Shown here piece by piece: positions 8,970 through 18,714 of a stretch of 64,000 nt of DNA; the first letter of the stretch is position 1, and the number at the start of each line of letters is the position of its first letter. A model generated the notes under the pieces. It ran no database searches. It was not told the origin of the DNA and worked only from the letters and a program-made list of their open reading frames with translations. The stretch comes from Congregibacter litoralis KT71 (GTDB lineage: Bacteria; Pseudomonadota; Gammaproteobacteria; Pseudomonadales; Halieaceae): the NCBI RefSeq assembly GCF_000153125.2, contig NZ_CM002299.1, forward strand, positions 4,133,338-4,197,337, written 5' to 3'. The position numbers and the translations under genes are program-made.

Positions 8970-9334
8970 CAAGCACATATCCAAGTAATACAAAGCGCAA
9001 GATATACCGGTATTGGAGAGCCAAGGCTGTTTAACCAGATTTGCTTCGACAACACCAAAATCAAGATGCAAGCCATAGCTAAAAAACAAGGTACGTATAA
9101 AGGTTGCGCCGCTAGGTTTAGCGCGCTTGCCAACCCTGTCTGAGCCGCTATTGCTGTTAGAAACGAAGCTGCTGCGGTAAGTGCTAGAAACGAATTTCTA
9201 GCTCCAGGCCAGAGCTTCTTGGCTTGTGTGTCTTTTGCCCTATGGACTGAGGACAGAGGACAGAGGACAGAGGACAGAGGACAGAGGACAGAGGACAGAG
9301 GACAGAGGACAGAGGACAGAGGACAGACTATCAA
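8970..9334 (-). pseudogene. Membrane-protein gene remnant truncated by IS3 element
   Basis: The minus-strand frame reads from a heptanucleotide repeat region into about 80 residues with two or three strongly hydrophobic segments (F-L-A-L-T-A-A-A-S-F-L-T-A-I, C-F-L-A-M-A-C-I-L-I-L-V-L, Y-L-A-L-C-I-T-W-I-C-A-C). It then runs straight into the IS3 end at 8969. The hydrophobic part looks like genuine coding sequence of a small membrane protein whose C-terminus was lost on IS insertion. The upstream C-P-L-S-S-V-L repeats are simply the translated repeat tract. I cannot name a family. Confidence 0.4.
9249..9325. repeat. Heptanucleotide tandem repeat, 11 copies of GAGGACA
   Basis: Eleven perfect, uninterrupted copies of GAGGACA occupy 77 bp. 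Since 7 is not a multiple of 3, gain or loss of a unit shifts any frame reading through it, as in phase-variable loci, and the number of copies is likely to differ between strains. It sits at the 5' end of the truncated membrane-protein frame. Confidence 0.95.
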
Positions 9335-9918
9335 GCGCCTCTTCTCGTAGTTCGTTGATATGACTTATCATATTTTTCCCCGCTTACTTTTCATACAAAT
9401 TCTGTGCACGCGTCCGGCTCTGACGTCCCTATTATGGTTTGTCTCGCCCAAATGCTCGAAAAGGTGCAGTAACAATCTCGTGGGCTACGCTGTCATTCTC
9501 GAGGCTCTAGCATCGATTTTTGGCTCAGTTTCACACCATCTTAGCGAGATTCACGGGCCTGATCCTGATGGAGAACGCCAAAATTAGTGGGGTCGACACA
9601 GAAATTATTGCTCTGCCAGCTTGACCGGGTCATGTTCGTGATTAGCCGGCCTCAGGCAGCTCAGCTCCGAATGCCGTTTTTCGAAACAGGTTCGCAGTTC
9701 GCCGTTGTTGTCTGCATTAGGCAGCGTGCACCCTCTTGCGACCAGTTCAATAGGTTTACCATACGCTTACAGCTCTCGAGACCGTCTGACTAATGCTTGC
9801 AGCCGCTTTTACTGTAAGTAGGACTGCGGAAAAAAGCGTGACGCACACAGTGACACTCCGACGCGATCAAACTAGGGCTGAAAAAAATTCCAGGAGCCTG
9901 ATCTTGATGCCCGCCTTC
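9335..9918. other. Non-coding stretch between repeat tract and ATPase gene
   Basis: I see no gene, RNA or repeat in these 584 bp. Short frames are present on both strands but none has protein-like conservation or a ribosome-binding site. It may be eroded DNA left from the IS activity on its left. Confidence 0.4.
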
Positions 9919-11639
9919 CTAGTTATCGCTAGTAACCACAGAATTCGCCGCTTGCGCTTGATTGGTCGCAGATGGATTGCTGGTACCTGACACAATTGAA
10001 TACAGCCGTGTCTTGAGGACAGCAATCGCAGGGAAACTCTCGACGTCAAGGTGTTTTCTCACTGCGCGTGCAAGAGAGTTCGTATCTGTCAGTCCTAAGG
10101 ATTTTGCGTATCGTTTGAGGAGCTCTTTTCCAGGAAGAAGCTTGAGGGCTTCGTGCACGTCTCGACCGGATTTGATAGCTTGCAGACGGGTACGCTCATC
10201 CTCCAATGCGGCTTTCACACTCTGTTCATCAAAAACGGTGTTCGCATGTGCCATTTGCGAGCTGACGTTTTCGATAAAAGCTCTCTCTAGGTCAGCGTAA
10301 CTAGCTACTTTCTTCAGTGTTTTCGACGGAACTGAAGGCCGAATATTTAAATTTAGTCTAGCATTCGTGCGTTTGGCGCAGATTTCTAGTTCATTTTCAT
10401 TCAAGTAATCAAAAAGTTCTTGTTCGAATTCCGCTCGGCTCAATGGTTTTTCGAGTGTTCCCAATGCACCGGCAAGTGCGTGAAGCAGTTCGGGGTCGCA
10501 AAGATAGTTTTCCGCCTCATGCATGCCTAGTACGATCAGCCCCTTATTTTCGAGGCTTTGCACTGCGTCGTCAGATTTGAAATCTCTGTCAATGATCCCG
10601 GTTAGTCTCACTTCCGGGGAAACGCGAGCCCACTTCCCGTGACGGGTCGCCATTGCCGTAACGTCCTCGCTTGCACCAACTGGCGACGGTACAACGTTGA
10701 GCTCGCTTAGTATCCAGCGATAGAAGATCCCGTCAAAAGACTCGTCATACCCTTCCACAATTAGTGCATTTTTATGGGCAATTAGAGAGGGAATATTTCC
10801 AAGTAGTGCTTTCTGATCTTCGAACGAAAGCTCGTCCAATCCTGCCAATTCTTGAATGCTCTCATCGTTATTACTCAAGACAAGCAGACGCTGAACAGTT
10901 TCACGAAGAGCAAAGTTCACGCTGTGCGTAGCGTATATAAACACGGCAAGCGGCAGCAAGCTCTCGATTGATGTCCAAAGGCGGTTCGCAAGGCCAGGAT
11001 TCAGATTCAGTTCGGGTTCATCAACGAACAAGACACTCTGCTCCTCAGTCAACTCAATTACGTCAACAAGTATCGAGAACACCTGCTTCTCACCGTCAGA
11101 TAAGTCGTGGGGCCATATTCGCTTCCATTTTTTTTGCACAGGAGCCTATTGTCCGAGCGTCTGTACCTCAGAGATATCGTAGGAAAAATGTCGTTGAATA
11201 TTTCGAATACTCGATCCATTGGATCTTGCGGAAGTCTTGGCATTTTGCCATTAGCACCTTCCACCTGCCAGTTAACGACCGAATCAGAATGCTCAATCTT
11301 TGCATCGACACCAAGTTGTTCGAGCGCCTTTAATCCGTGGAACAACCGCCCTGTGAGTGTTTGAGCACGCTTCTGCTTGAAGCCGTTTAATATCTGGTCA
11401 ATTGTCGAAAATTCTCCAAAATTCCGGTTATTTAACGTTAGGGAATCAAACATGGTCACTGCCCGACCACCTTCAATCCGTACGGGCGTGTACCCTGGAA
11501 GAGATCCGTCGCTGTGGCTTTGCATTTCCTGCAAAAGCTTTGATTTACCAGTACCGTTAGATCCTAGGAGCACATTTACCCGCTCGAACACAAATTGCTT
11601 TTCGCCCGTACGCGATGTTGTCACATAGAATTGTGTCAT
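9919..11639 (-). pseudogene. Fused AAA ATPase-DUF4435 (PARIS/AriAB-like), frameshifted
   Basis: Two overlapping minus-strand frames make one protein of about 573 residues. The first, from ATG 11639, has the Walker A motif G-S-N-G-T-G-K-S at residues 26-33. The second has the ABC-type signature L-S-D-G-E-K-Q, Walker B V-L-F-V-D-E-P-E-L and an H-switch T-H-S. It then has a TOPRIM-like DUF4435 region with A-L-I-V-E-G-Y-D, G-I-I-D-R-D-F and H-E-A-E-N-Y-L-C-D. ATPase plus DUF4435 is the composition of the PARIS anti-phage system (AriA, AriB), for which fused versions are known. The frame changes at about 11109-11135, where C4 (minus strand) and A8 runs lie; one extra base in either restores continuity. 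It may be a mutation, a sequencing error or, less likely, programmed -1 shifting at A-AAA-AAT. Confidence 0.75.
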
Positions 11640-11797
11640 TACATTGAGTCGTATCTTGCTAAAAGCGGAGTTTTTGAAGGTACTCCCGTAACTCCAACCT
11701 TGCAAGATCTGGCATTGCGATCTATTGCAGGTATTTCTTAATCTGAGCTGTTTAGGGTGAAAACCCCAAGGTCACCAAATTCAAGGAGACCTAGGCT

Positions 11798-12208
11798 CTG
11801 TGTGTCAGCAATGACAACCCGGTCAGCGAAAGCGCCTTCAAGACGTTGAAATACCAGCCCGACTACCCCGGCAGGTTCACCGGTGCAACGCACGCCAGAC
11901 AGTGGTGCAACGACTGTTACCGCTGGGCTAACACCCAGCAGCACCACCACAGCGGACTCAATGGCTACACGCCAGAGCAGGTGCTCACCGGCGCCTATCG
12001 GGAGGTAGCCGTCACAAAGCAAGCGGCCCTGGATCTACGCTATGCCCAGAACCCGGAACGCTTTGTTCGTGGAAGACCGACCGTGAAGCTGCCACCCTGC
12101 GAGGTCGCGATCAATCCGATCAGTGACGAGGACATTGCCGAAGGCGTCATCGATGCCGTCAACTTCCCCACGCTGCGGGCGGCAGGGCATGCATCAAATG
12201 GAATTTAA
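11798..12208 (+). pseudogene. IS3-family integrase, C-terminal fragment
   Basis: About 137 codons encode the end of an IS3-type transposase: V-S-N-D-N-P followed by E-S-A-F-K-T-L-K-Y carrying the catalytic Glu, then H-S-G-L-N-G-Y-T-P-E-Q-V near the C-terminus. An in-frame stop lies immediately upstream (TAG around 11792), so the first two-thirds of the gene are missing. It is a different IS3 subgroup from the element at 8041-8969. It marks another past insertion or recombination point next to the ATPase gene. Confidence 0.8.
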
Positions 12209-12564
12209 CTGCTGAGCAAAGTGTCCATATGAGGTTGACACGTTCCGTAGGGAAAACACATGGCATTCAGAAAATCTCGGACTTCGTTGTCGCGTAACCC
12301 CGTGAACCAGCCTGCACCATGATGTAGATTTGGTCTTTTTGAAACAGTACTTAGCTTGCATAGTTCACTGTGAACTCACGTTCTTCCTCAAAGAGACCTC
12401 AACCTGCATAACCATACTTACCAGCCGAATCAGAATTCTCGAAGGTATCAGTTTCATGACGGCGCTTGAAAATTTTTAGATGCCCCTTTTTCTTAAATGC
12501 ACATATAGCAATGTCACAATCCAACAGTCGATAATCTCTCCTGTGGATCAAGAACAAGTAAACG
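12209..12564. other. Intergenic region downstream of IS fragment
   Basis: These 356 bp hold no gene I can support. A GTGTC...GACAC inverted repeat at about 12221-12241 could be a leftover IS end, but no partner end is visible upstream of the fragment. The ceramidase-like gene on the minus strand ends at 12565. Confidence 0.35.
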
Positions 12565-13362
12565 TTAAGCATTCGGGGAACCGCTAGATCGGCAGCTGAA
12601 ATCGCCAGACCTAAGCATATGCATCAACACCGCGCAAACACAAAAGACGATCACTAAGTGTTTCGCCGAGTGGCCACTAATCAACCCGTTTGTTAGCGCC
12701 AAAAACTGAGCATCGTTTATCTCAAATGGCTTAGACGCAGCGTAAGCAACCACTGCGCTCAAAAGCCATTTATAACTCATAGAGCGCGCACACCGGAGAA
12801 AGCAGCAAAAGGCAACAAAGCAAACTACAAAGATTTGGAAGGCGACATAGTACAAGATATTTTCTAGTCTACTTCCTGACGTCAAACACCAGTATAGCAT
12901 CGAGGAAACGCCATAAATGCCGGAAATAGCTACGACTCTCAGCGTTTCTCGACTACCAAATACCTTTAGGCAAGCAACTCCAACCAAAAAAGTTGCAGAA
13001 AAAACAATTGAGAGCCTGTCCCCGACCAGCGATACGTTATTGGGTGCGAGGTGATATAGACTCGAGGTGATACTAACCGAAGCGGTAGAGAGGAAAAAAC
13101 AGCCAAAGATGAATGCCGCAAGCACCTCCCTCGACTCACGGTAGAGCCTAGTAACGCAGAATAATGCAACGATAGAAACTACCACGTAGGGGAAGTTGGT
13201 GAATACGTCGATGGCGTTTGGCACACCAAATATTGTTCTTTGGTCCGCTAGCTGATGATAGTCCGCTGGCTGTGGCAAAGGCTTTATAGCGGAGATTACG
13301 AACGAAACTACGAACAAAATACCTGCTGACGCTAGCTCGATAGGCGATCTCATTAAAAACAC
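12565..13362 (-). CDS. Ceramidase-like (CREST superfamily) integral membrane protein
   Basis: A 265-residue protein with about seven hydrophobic helices. The conserved pattern fits alkaline ceramidase-like CREST hydrolases: D-Q-R-T-I-F-G-V-P-N-A-I-D-V near residue 40, S-S-L-Y-H-L-A-P-N-N with a Ser/His around residue 100, G-D-R-L, and the C-terminal G-H-S-A-K-H with two His. In the superfamily a Ser, an Asp and three His form the zinc site, and candidates for all are visible. The substrate is unknown; bacterial members need not act on ceramide. It follows a small membrane protein gene by 18 bp on the same strand, implying cotranscription. Confidence 0.65.
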   Translation of the reverse strand: MFLMRSPIELASAGILFVVSFVISAIKPLPQPADYHQLADQRTIFGVPNAIDVFTNFPYVVVSIVALFCVTRLYRESREVLAAFIFGCFFLSTASVSITSSLYHLAPNNVSLVGDRLSIVFSATFLVGVACLKVFGSRETLRVVAISGIYGVSSMLYWCLTSGSRLENILYYVAFQIFVVCFVAFCCFLRCARSMSYKWLLSAVVAYAASKPFEINDAQFLALTNGLISGHSAKHLVIVFCVCAVLMHMLRSGDFSCRSSGSPNA

Positions 13363-13380
13363 CGCGGAGTCAACTGCGCC

Positions 13381-13614
13381 CTACAGCTGAAACGCCAGCC
13401 GGCCAATCTGGAAGATGCCAAGCATAAGACCGGCCAACGCAAACAATGATAAGGCCCAGCCGATAGATCCAATCCAAAAGACCGGGATTACAAATTTCAC
13501 AACGAATACTTCCCCGGCAAGGTGCCTCAAACGCTCCCGTCGAATTGCATCAATCCAAACATAACCGGCACACATGCTAAACCCTGATGCAGTCGCAGAA
13601 AAAAAAAGGTTCAT
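13381..13614 (-). CDS. Small membrane protein, 77 aa
   Basis: A 77-residue protein with two hydrophobic segments: a short N-terminal one (residues 1-20) and a longer one (residues 38-74). It lies directly upstream of the ceramidase-like gene, 18 bp apart and in the same direction, so it may be a partner subunit. I do not recognise it. Upstream of it (13615-13718) is a short non-coding gap before the Tn3-family element. Confidence 0.5.
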   Translation of the reverse strand: MNLFFSATASGFSMCAGYVWIDAIRRERLRHLAGEVFVVKFVIPVFWIGSIGWALSLFALAGLMLGIFQIGRLAFQL

Positions 13615-13718
13615 CGCGTATTAGCGGGATATAGCAAGTAGTAGAGGCGGACAGCCAATCGGTTTAGGTTGTAAGTGCAACCAAACAGCCGACCGAAGGA
13701 CCGCCGGGGTTCTACCCC

Positions 13719-13759
13719 GGGGTCCTAGGGATTTTGCCTCCAAATATTGCAAAAACCGC
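13719..13759 (+). repeat. Terminal inverted repeat, Tn3 copy 1 left
   Basis: Forty-one bases starting GGGGTCCTAGGG and ending AAAAACCGC, the exact complement of 16905-16945. Tn3-family ends are normally about 38 bp and begin GGGG, as here. Confidence 0.95.
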
Positions 13760-13794
13760 TGCAGGCCGCGCCAGCTGTGGTTTCTGGAGGCCCA

Positions 13795-16700
13795 TTACTT
13801 ATCGATTGTCGGCCGGTAGCCATCAATCGATTCCATTAAATCCTCAAGTTTTGGCAATTCACCTGTCGGTGCGAATGTGTATCTACCCCGGAGGTTGATA
13901 TTCTCCCAGGCTACAGGTGAGGCCCGCTTTACTGTTTCCAGAGACATTGCATTGCCTTGATCCTCAAAGCTGTCCAGCAGATTACTGAGCACTTTTGAGT
14001 TGAAGTAGATGATGGCATTTGCCACCAGTCTGGCACTTTCGTTCCAGATCTGGATCTCCTCATCGCTATTACCCCGGAATCGGTCGCCATTGACGTGGCT
14101 AATCGCCCGTCTCAGCTGGTGATAGGCTTCACCCCGGTTCAACGCTCGCTGAACGTGATTTCTAAGGCTGGCGTCGTCAATGTAGTTCAGCAGATATTGG
14201 GCTTTCAGCAGCCGGTTATATTCGGTCAATGCCTCCAGTAATGGGTGATTGTGCTTGTAACCGGATAGTTTACGCACTAACCTGGCCTGACTGGTCTTGC
14301 GCTGAGCCAAAGAGACGGCAATCCGCTGGATGGTGTCCCAGTGAGCCATGATACGCTGCGTGTTGATCGGCTTGCGCAACGATATATGCACTTGCTGGTT
14401 CTTGTCTTCGGTGATGTTGAATAGTTCATTGATGACCCTGCCGACCTGGGCATATCGAGGTGCGAACCGATATCCGAACAGGTCGAGCAGGGCAAAGTTC
14501 ACATGGTTTACTCCATGAGTGTCAGTTGAGAGCATGTCGGGGACTATCTCAGTACTGTTGTTCATCAACAGGTCAAAGATGTAATGGGATTCATGCTCAT
14601 TGGCCCCGATTACCCGGGCATTGATGGCCATATGATTGGCATTCAGACTGACCGCGGACACGCCTTTGCTGGTCCCGAAGTATTTTGAGGAGTACCGCGT
14701 GCGGAATGTCTCGCGTTTGGCTTCGAACTTCTGACCATCGGCACTGGCGTGCAGAATATCTTCCTGAATGTTGTAGTGCTTGAAGATACTCAGTCGTGTA
14801 GTGGCGTTGTTGATGCGGTCATTGGACGCATTCAGGGTTTCCAACCGAAGGTAGTTCGCTTGGATAGTGCTGAGTTGTTCATAGGTGCAGTCAGAAATCT
14901 GCGCGATGCCATAGATGCCCTGATTAGTGGCATTGGCAATCAGTATCGCCAGCAGATCCACTTCGTACTGACGGCTTTTCGAGCTCAAGCCCAGCACATG
15001 TTGGAAGTCGTCAATGAACCCGGTATCCCGATCCACTACGCGCAATACATCGGCGATGCTGACCGCTTTCATTTGCTGGAAGAACGGGTTATTCACTAGG
15101 TGCTTCTTGCTGGCTGTAGGCAGCCGCCAGTGATGTTTGCCGTCTTTCGGTCGCAAAATTACGTCCCTGGTATCTGAACGCTCCAAATAGTGGCTGACTT
15201 CGTGCAACCGAAGGGTCAGCTCATCCGCCATGCGTGGAATCAGACGTTTCGGATCCTCGCTGATATTGGGTTGCTGAGTGCCCTCCACCAAGGACCCCTT
15301 CTGGTTTTTCCAGATCTCTGGCTTCACGAGATCATCCTCTAACGCCCGATATCGAATGACTTCCGGCAGCGTCAACTGGCCGTTTAAGCGGTTGGGTATC
15401 TGCAGATACAAAAACCATTCATACTTGGATTTGTCTATACTGCCATCGGGTTTCGACAGCAATGGCCGTGTGGCTTTCGGTAGTAAACGCTGATCAATGC
15501 TGACATCGCCGAGCCTATTACCGGCGACCAAATCCAACCGAGCTTGGGCCAGGGCCCCGGCTAACCGCCGCGTTTTGTCGGTACCGTCAAAACGCAGACA
15601 GCAAAAGAGCGAACGCAACAGTCCGGCTCGCAATGTGGACTCCGTATCCAGGTGCTGCCAAAATGCCTCCTCCGCCGACTGTTTCTGATTACTCAGGTAT
15701 CGGCAGACTGAGTTCAGGTCGCTGACATTGAGAAACTGGAACGCCCGTTGCTGTACAGCTTGAAACGACGTATCAGGATCGATGCTGTCATCAACGAACA
15801 GGTGTAAGATATCAGCAGCTTTGCTCACATTGCGAGCTGCCTTTTGCCAATCCCGATAGACCCGTTCTTGGGCCATTTGATGCGCACGTTGTTTCACTTG
15901 CCGGAGGTGATGTATGAACCCTTCCGCAATACGTTCCAGGCCCTGCTGGTGCCGCGACTGCAGATAGCACAGCAAGTACAGGCGCTGGTTAGCAAGCGAT
16001 TGACGTTTAAGTTTGGCTCCGTAGTAGTCACCCGTTCGGCATAGTGTTGCTGGTTTTTCTGAGAGAGAGAAAGTGACTCGAGTACAGTCGTCACATCCGT
16101 CATCCACGGCTGAATATGGTGATACACGGCTATTTCTTTTTGCAACTCGGTGCCGGTAAAATTGCGGGCGCTCTGGCGTAGTTGCTGGAATGTAAACTGG
16201 CCTTCACCGGAAACCAGTGTGAGCAACATAGTTGATAGACCTTGGCTGCAAGCGGCGTCGATCTGGTCATGCAATCGTTTCTGGTGCTGGCCAATAACCT
16301 GACTGACGATCTTCTGCAGCGTACTATAGGCGGGAATTGCGATTTTCTGGCGAGCCAAATATTCGATTGCAGCGTCAAAGACTGCTCGGGGCTCCACCCA
16401 GCTTTCAGCACAGGTACACAAGTGCTCGACAAGCTGTGGCTGATGTCTTTTATCGTTCCAGTTGCTGACGCCGACGATCGATAGAACACGCGCATAGATA
16501 CGGGATTTTTGGTCAGGTTTCAGGCTAAAACGCCTGAAGGTAAGGTCCCTATAGTGAAATCGGGCTATGAATACCAAGTCGTCCTGCATTGATTTGTACC
16601 TTGGGTTAAGCAGGACCGGTTTGCATTTGAAGTAGCCCAGCAAAGCAATCGCCACACAACGATATTTGCGTTGCCTTATTCTCGATATCTCCGCTAGTTC

Positions 16701-16814
16701 TTTGTCATTCAGCATAAAGTAGAATCGCTGGTATGACTCATTGAAGGATGGGACGCCATATAGATCCTCGACCTCGGCAGCAGTGAGGATTGATAGCCGC
16801 TTGTTTCTGCTCAT
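13795..16814 (-). pseudogene. tnpA: Tn3-family transposase TnpA, copy 1, frameshifted
   Basis: The gene is the same as the intact 1006-residue tnpA of copy 2 but lacks one A where copy 2 has TCAACCC (39201-39207). Here it reads TCACCC at 16028-16033. This splits it into an N-terminal 260-odd codons (from ATG 16814) and a C-terminal part that contains the whole DDE catalytic core (13795-16107). The N-terminal piece keeps the DNA-end-binding part only. A short inverted repeat GACCT-AA-AGGTC (16820-16831) sits just upstream of the start, over the expected ribosome-binding site, and could be an autoregulatory site. The product cannot be an active transposase unless the frame is corrected. Confidence 0.92.
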
Positions 16815-16904
16815 TCTTTGACCTAAAGGTCGAAGAAGATACCGAATTTCTCAGCGCATTAGAAACTAATAGCCCCCTGCAGCCCACGGATGGCGGGGCC
16901 TCCG

Positions 16905-16945
16905 GCGGTTTTTGCAATATTTGGAGGCAAAATCCCTAGGACCCC
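16905..16945 (-). repeat. Terminal inverted repeat, Tn3 copy 1 right
   Basis: Forty-one bases complementary to 13719-13759 without mismatch, ending in GGACCCC. The chromosomal or cargo DNA resumes at 16946 with TATTTGATCC. Confidence 0.95.
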
Positions 16946-17005
16946 TATTTGATCCGGCAACCGCCTTGAATTAAGGCTGCGGTGACGGCAATGGGAGAAA
17001 GGCAC

Positions 17006-18694
17006 ATGAGTGGAAATAAAATCGATCTGGATCAAGTTTTGGAATCCATAAACCCGGATTTTCAGTCCACTTCCCAGACAGACCTATTGGCCGATCAAAA
17101 GAAATGGGCCTTGCCCGTTATTTTACGCCGCCAGGCAGCAGAACGACCGGATGCCCCGGCCATGCAATTCGAGCGAGAGCCCAGCCTTAGCTATGCGGAG
17201 TTGGTTGATAAGATAGAAACCATTGCAGCAAATCTACATGCTCAGGGTATCCGCCACGGAGATCGGGTCGCGTTGATCATGGAAAATTCGGCGGAGATGG
17301 TCTTTGCCTGGTTTGCTATCAACTTCCTCGGTGCTGTTGAGGTACCAGTCAACCTGGCCTTGCGCGGCCAATTTCTGGTTCATGTTCTGGAAAATAGCGG
17401 CGCCAAAATGGTCATCGTCGATGACACCCTGATTGATCCATTGATCGACATTGCCACTGAAGCGCAGAGCATCGAAAGTGTGGTCGTAAATGGCGAGAGC
17501 CTCAGCAACATCCCCTGGCGCCATTTTTCATGGCATGACTTGGAAGAAGCGGTGACGCCGGCGCTGCTGGAAGAAATTCGCAAGATTGATGTGGTTTGTC
17601 AGGATCCGGCGGCGATTATGTATACCTCTGGCACCACAGGCCCAGCCAAAGGTGTCTTGATGTCCCATGGCCACATGTATTTTTTCGCCTGGCTGACCGG
17701 AGACATGTTACGGCTCATGGCGCGAGATGTTTTCCTGGTAGTCCTACCGCTGTTTCACGGCAATTCTCAGATCATGCAGATCTATGCCACACTTATCAAT
17801 GGCGGAAAATTTGTCCTCTACCGCCGCTTCACCACCAATGAGTGGATTGAACAGGCAATAGAGTGCGGTGCTACAGTGTCCAGTCTCTTAGGAGTGATGG
17901 CGCAATTCATCTTTGACCGGCAGCCATCAAAACGGGATCGACAGATGAAGATTACCCGCATGGTAACGGTGCCGTTGCCTGCGGCCATCGCGCATGAATT
18001 CGAAGCCCGCTTCGGCACCATTTGCGTCGAGGCCTATGGCATGACGGAAACTAGTCTGCCGATATTACGGCGATTGGAGGATCCGCTACGGCCGGGCAGT
18101 TGCGGCCGCCTTAACGCCGATTGGTTCGAGGTCGCCATCGTCGACCCGGAAACCGACCGCATCCTTCCCGCCAACGAAGTCGGAGAGATCTTGGTGCGGC
18201 CAAAATATCCCTGGACCATGTTGATGGAATATTTCTGCATGCCCGAACGGACGGTAAAAGCTTGGCGTAACCTTTGGTTCCACACTGGAGACAGTGGCCG
18301 CTATGACGAAGACGGCTACTACTATTTCGTCGACCGGCTGCAGGACCGCATCCGCAGGCGGGGGGAGAATATCTCTTCCTATGAATTGGAAGCAGCCGCA
18401 ACGGAATATGATCACGTCTTGGAGGCCGCCGCCGTCGCCGTTTCGGCCAGAGAGGGCGAAGACGATATTAAGATTTGTCTAGTCACAAAAGACGGTGATT
18501 TGGACCGTATGGCCTTTTTGGAGCATTGCAAAAAACGAATGCCCTATTTCGCAGTGCCCCGCTATTTCTGTGTTTTCGATGCGCTTCCGAAAACGCCCAA
18601 CGGCAAGGTTCTAAAGCGAGAATTGCGCGGGGATAACGGCAAAAGCTTTTGGGACCGGGAGGCCGACGGCATTTACATTCGCCGAGGCGCCTAA
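17006..18694 (+). CDS. Acyl-CoA synthetase (AMP-forming ligase)
   Basis: A 562-residue member of the ANL adenylate-forming family that activates a carboxylic acid to its CoA thioester via an acyl-AMP. Visible motifs are the P-loop-like Y-T-S-G-T-T-G-P-A-K-G near residue 205, Y-G-M-T-E-T, the hinge/Asp region W-F-H-T-G-D-S-G-R, the D-R-L-Q-D-R-I-R-R-R-G-E-N-I hinge, and P-K-T-P-N-G-K-V-L-K with the C-terminal catalytic Lys. The ATG at 17006 is chosen because GGGAGAAAGG lies just upstream; a GTG at 16982 is in frame but lacks such a site. It starts 60 bp right of the Tn3 end and precedes a ThDP-dependent lyase by 20 bp. That pairing suggests activation of a 2-hydroxy or related acid for C-C cleavage; the substrate is not known. 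Confidence 0.88.
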   Translation: MSGNKIDLDQVLESINPDFQSTSQTDLLADQKKWALPVILRRQAAERPDAPAMQFEREPSLSYAELVDKIETIAANLHAQGIRHGDRVALIMENSAEMVFAWFAINFLGAVEVPVNLALRGQFLVHVLENSGAKMVIVDDTLIDPLIDIATEAQSIESVVVNGESLSNIPWRHFSWHDLEEAVTPALLEEIRKIDVVCQDPAAIMYTSGTTGPAKGVLMSHGHMYFFAWLTGDMLRLMARDVFLVVLPLFHGNSQIMQIYATLINGGKFVLYRRFTTNEWIEQAIECGATVSSLLGVMAQFIFDRQPSKRDRQMKITRMVTVPLPAAIAHEFEARFGTICVEAYGMTETSLPILRRLEDPLRPGSCGRLNADWFEVAIVDPETDRILPANEVGEILVRPKYPWTMLMEYFCMPERTVKAWRNLWFHTGDSGRYDEDGYYYFVDRLQDRIRRRGENISSYELEAAATEYDHVLEAAAVAVSAREGEDDIKICLVTKDGDLDRMAFLEHCKKRMPYFAVPRYFCVFDALPKTPNGKVLKRELRGDNGKSFWDREADGIYIRRGA

Positions 18695-18714
18695 CTTTTT
18701 TAAGGACAAAATTT

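Larger units (their letters stand above)
13719..16945 (-). mobile_element. Tn3-family tnpA-only element, copy 1 (defective), 3,227 bp
   Basis: Bounded by perfect 41-bp inverted repeats beginning GGGGTCCTAGGG at 13719 and ending at 16945. The only gene is tnpA; there is no resolvase and no obvious res site. Apart from one missing base in tnpA (near 16030) I find it identical to copy 2 by reading both through. The flanks, ACCCC on the left and TATTT on the right, are not a 5-bp duplication. If functional ends are recognised, it could be moved in trans by the TnpA of copy 2. Confidence 0.9.

Noticed and set aside
9249..9325. CRISPR-like repeat array
   Set aside because: The units are 7 bp and contiguous, with no spacers; it is a simple tandem repeat.
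8933..9334. A complete 133-residue repeat-containing protein
   Set aside because: Its start is the translated heptanucleotide tract and its end is the IS3 terminus; only the middle looks like real coding sequence, so it is listed as a remnant.
15894..16107. Programmed frameshifting as the explanation of the split tnpA in copy 1
   Set aside because: Copy 2 has the same gene uninterrupted and differs by one base in TCAACCC; the break is a simple deletion.
18649..18714. Upstream start for the ThDP enzyme
   Set aside because: It lies inside the CoA ligase gene without a ribosome-binding site, while ATG 18715 has AAGGAC in place and begins the conserved domain.
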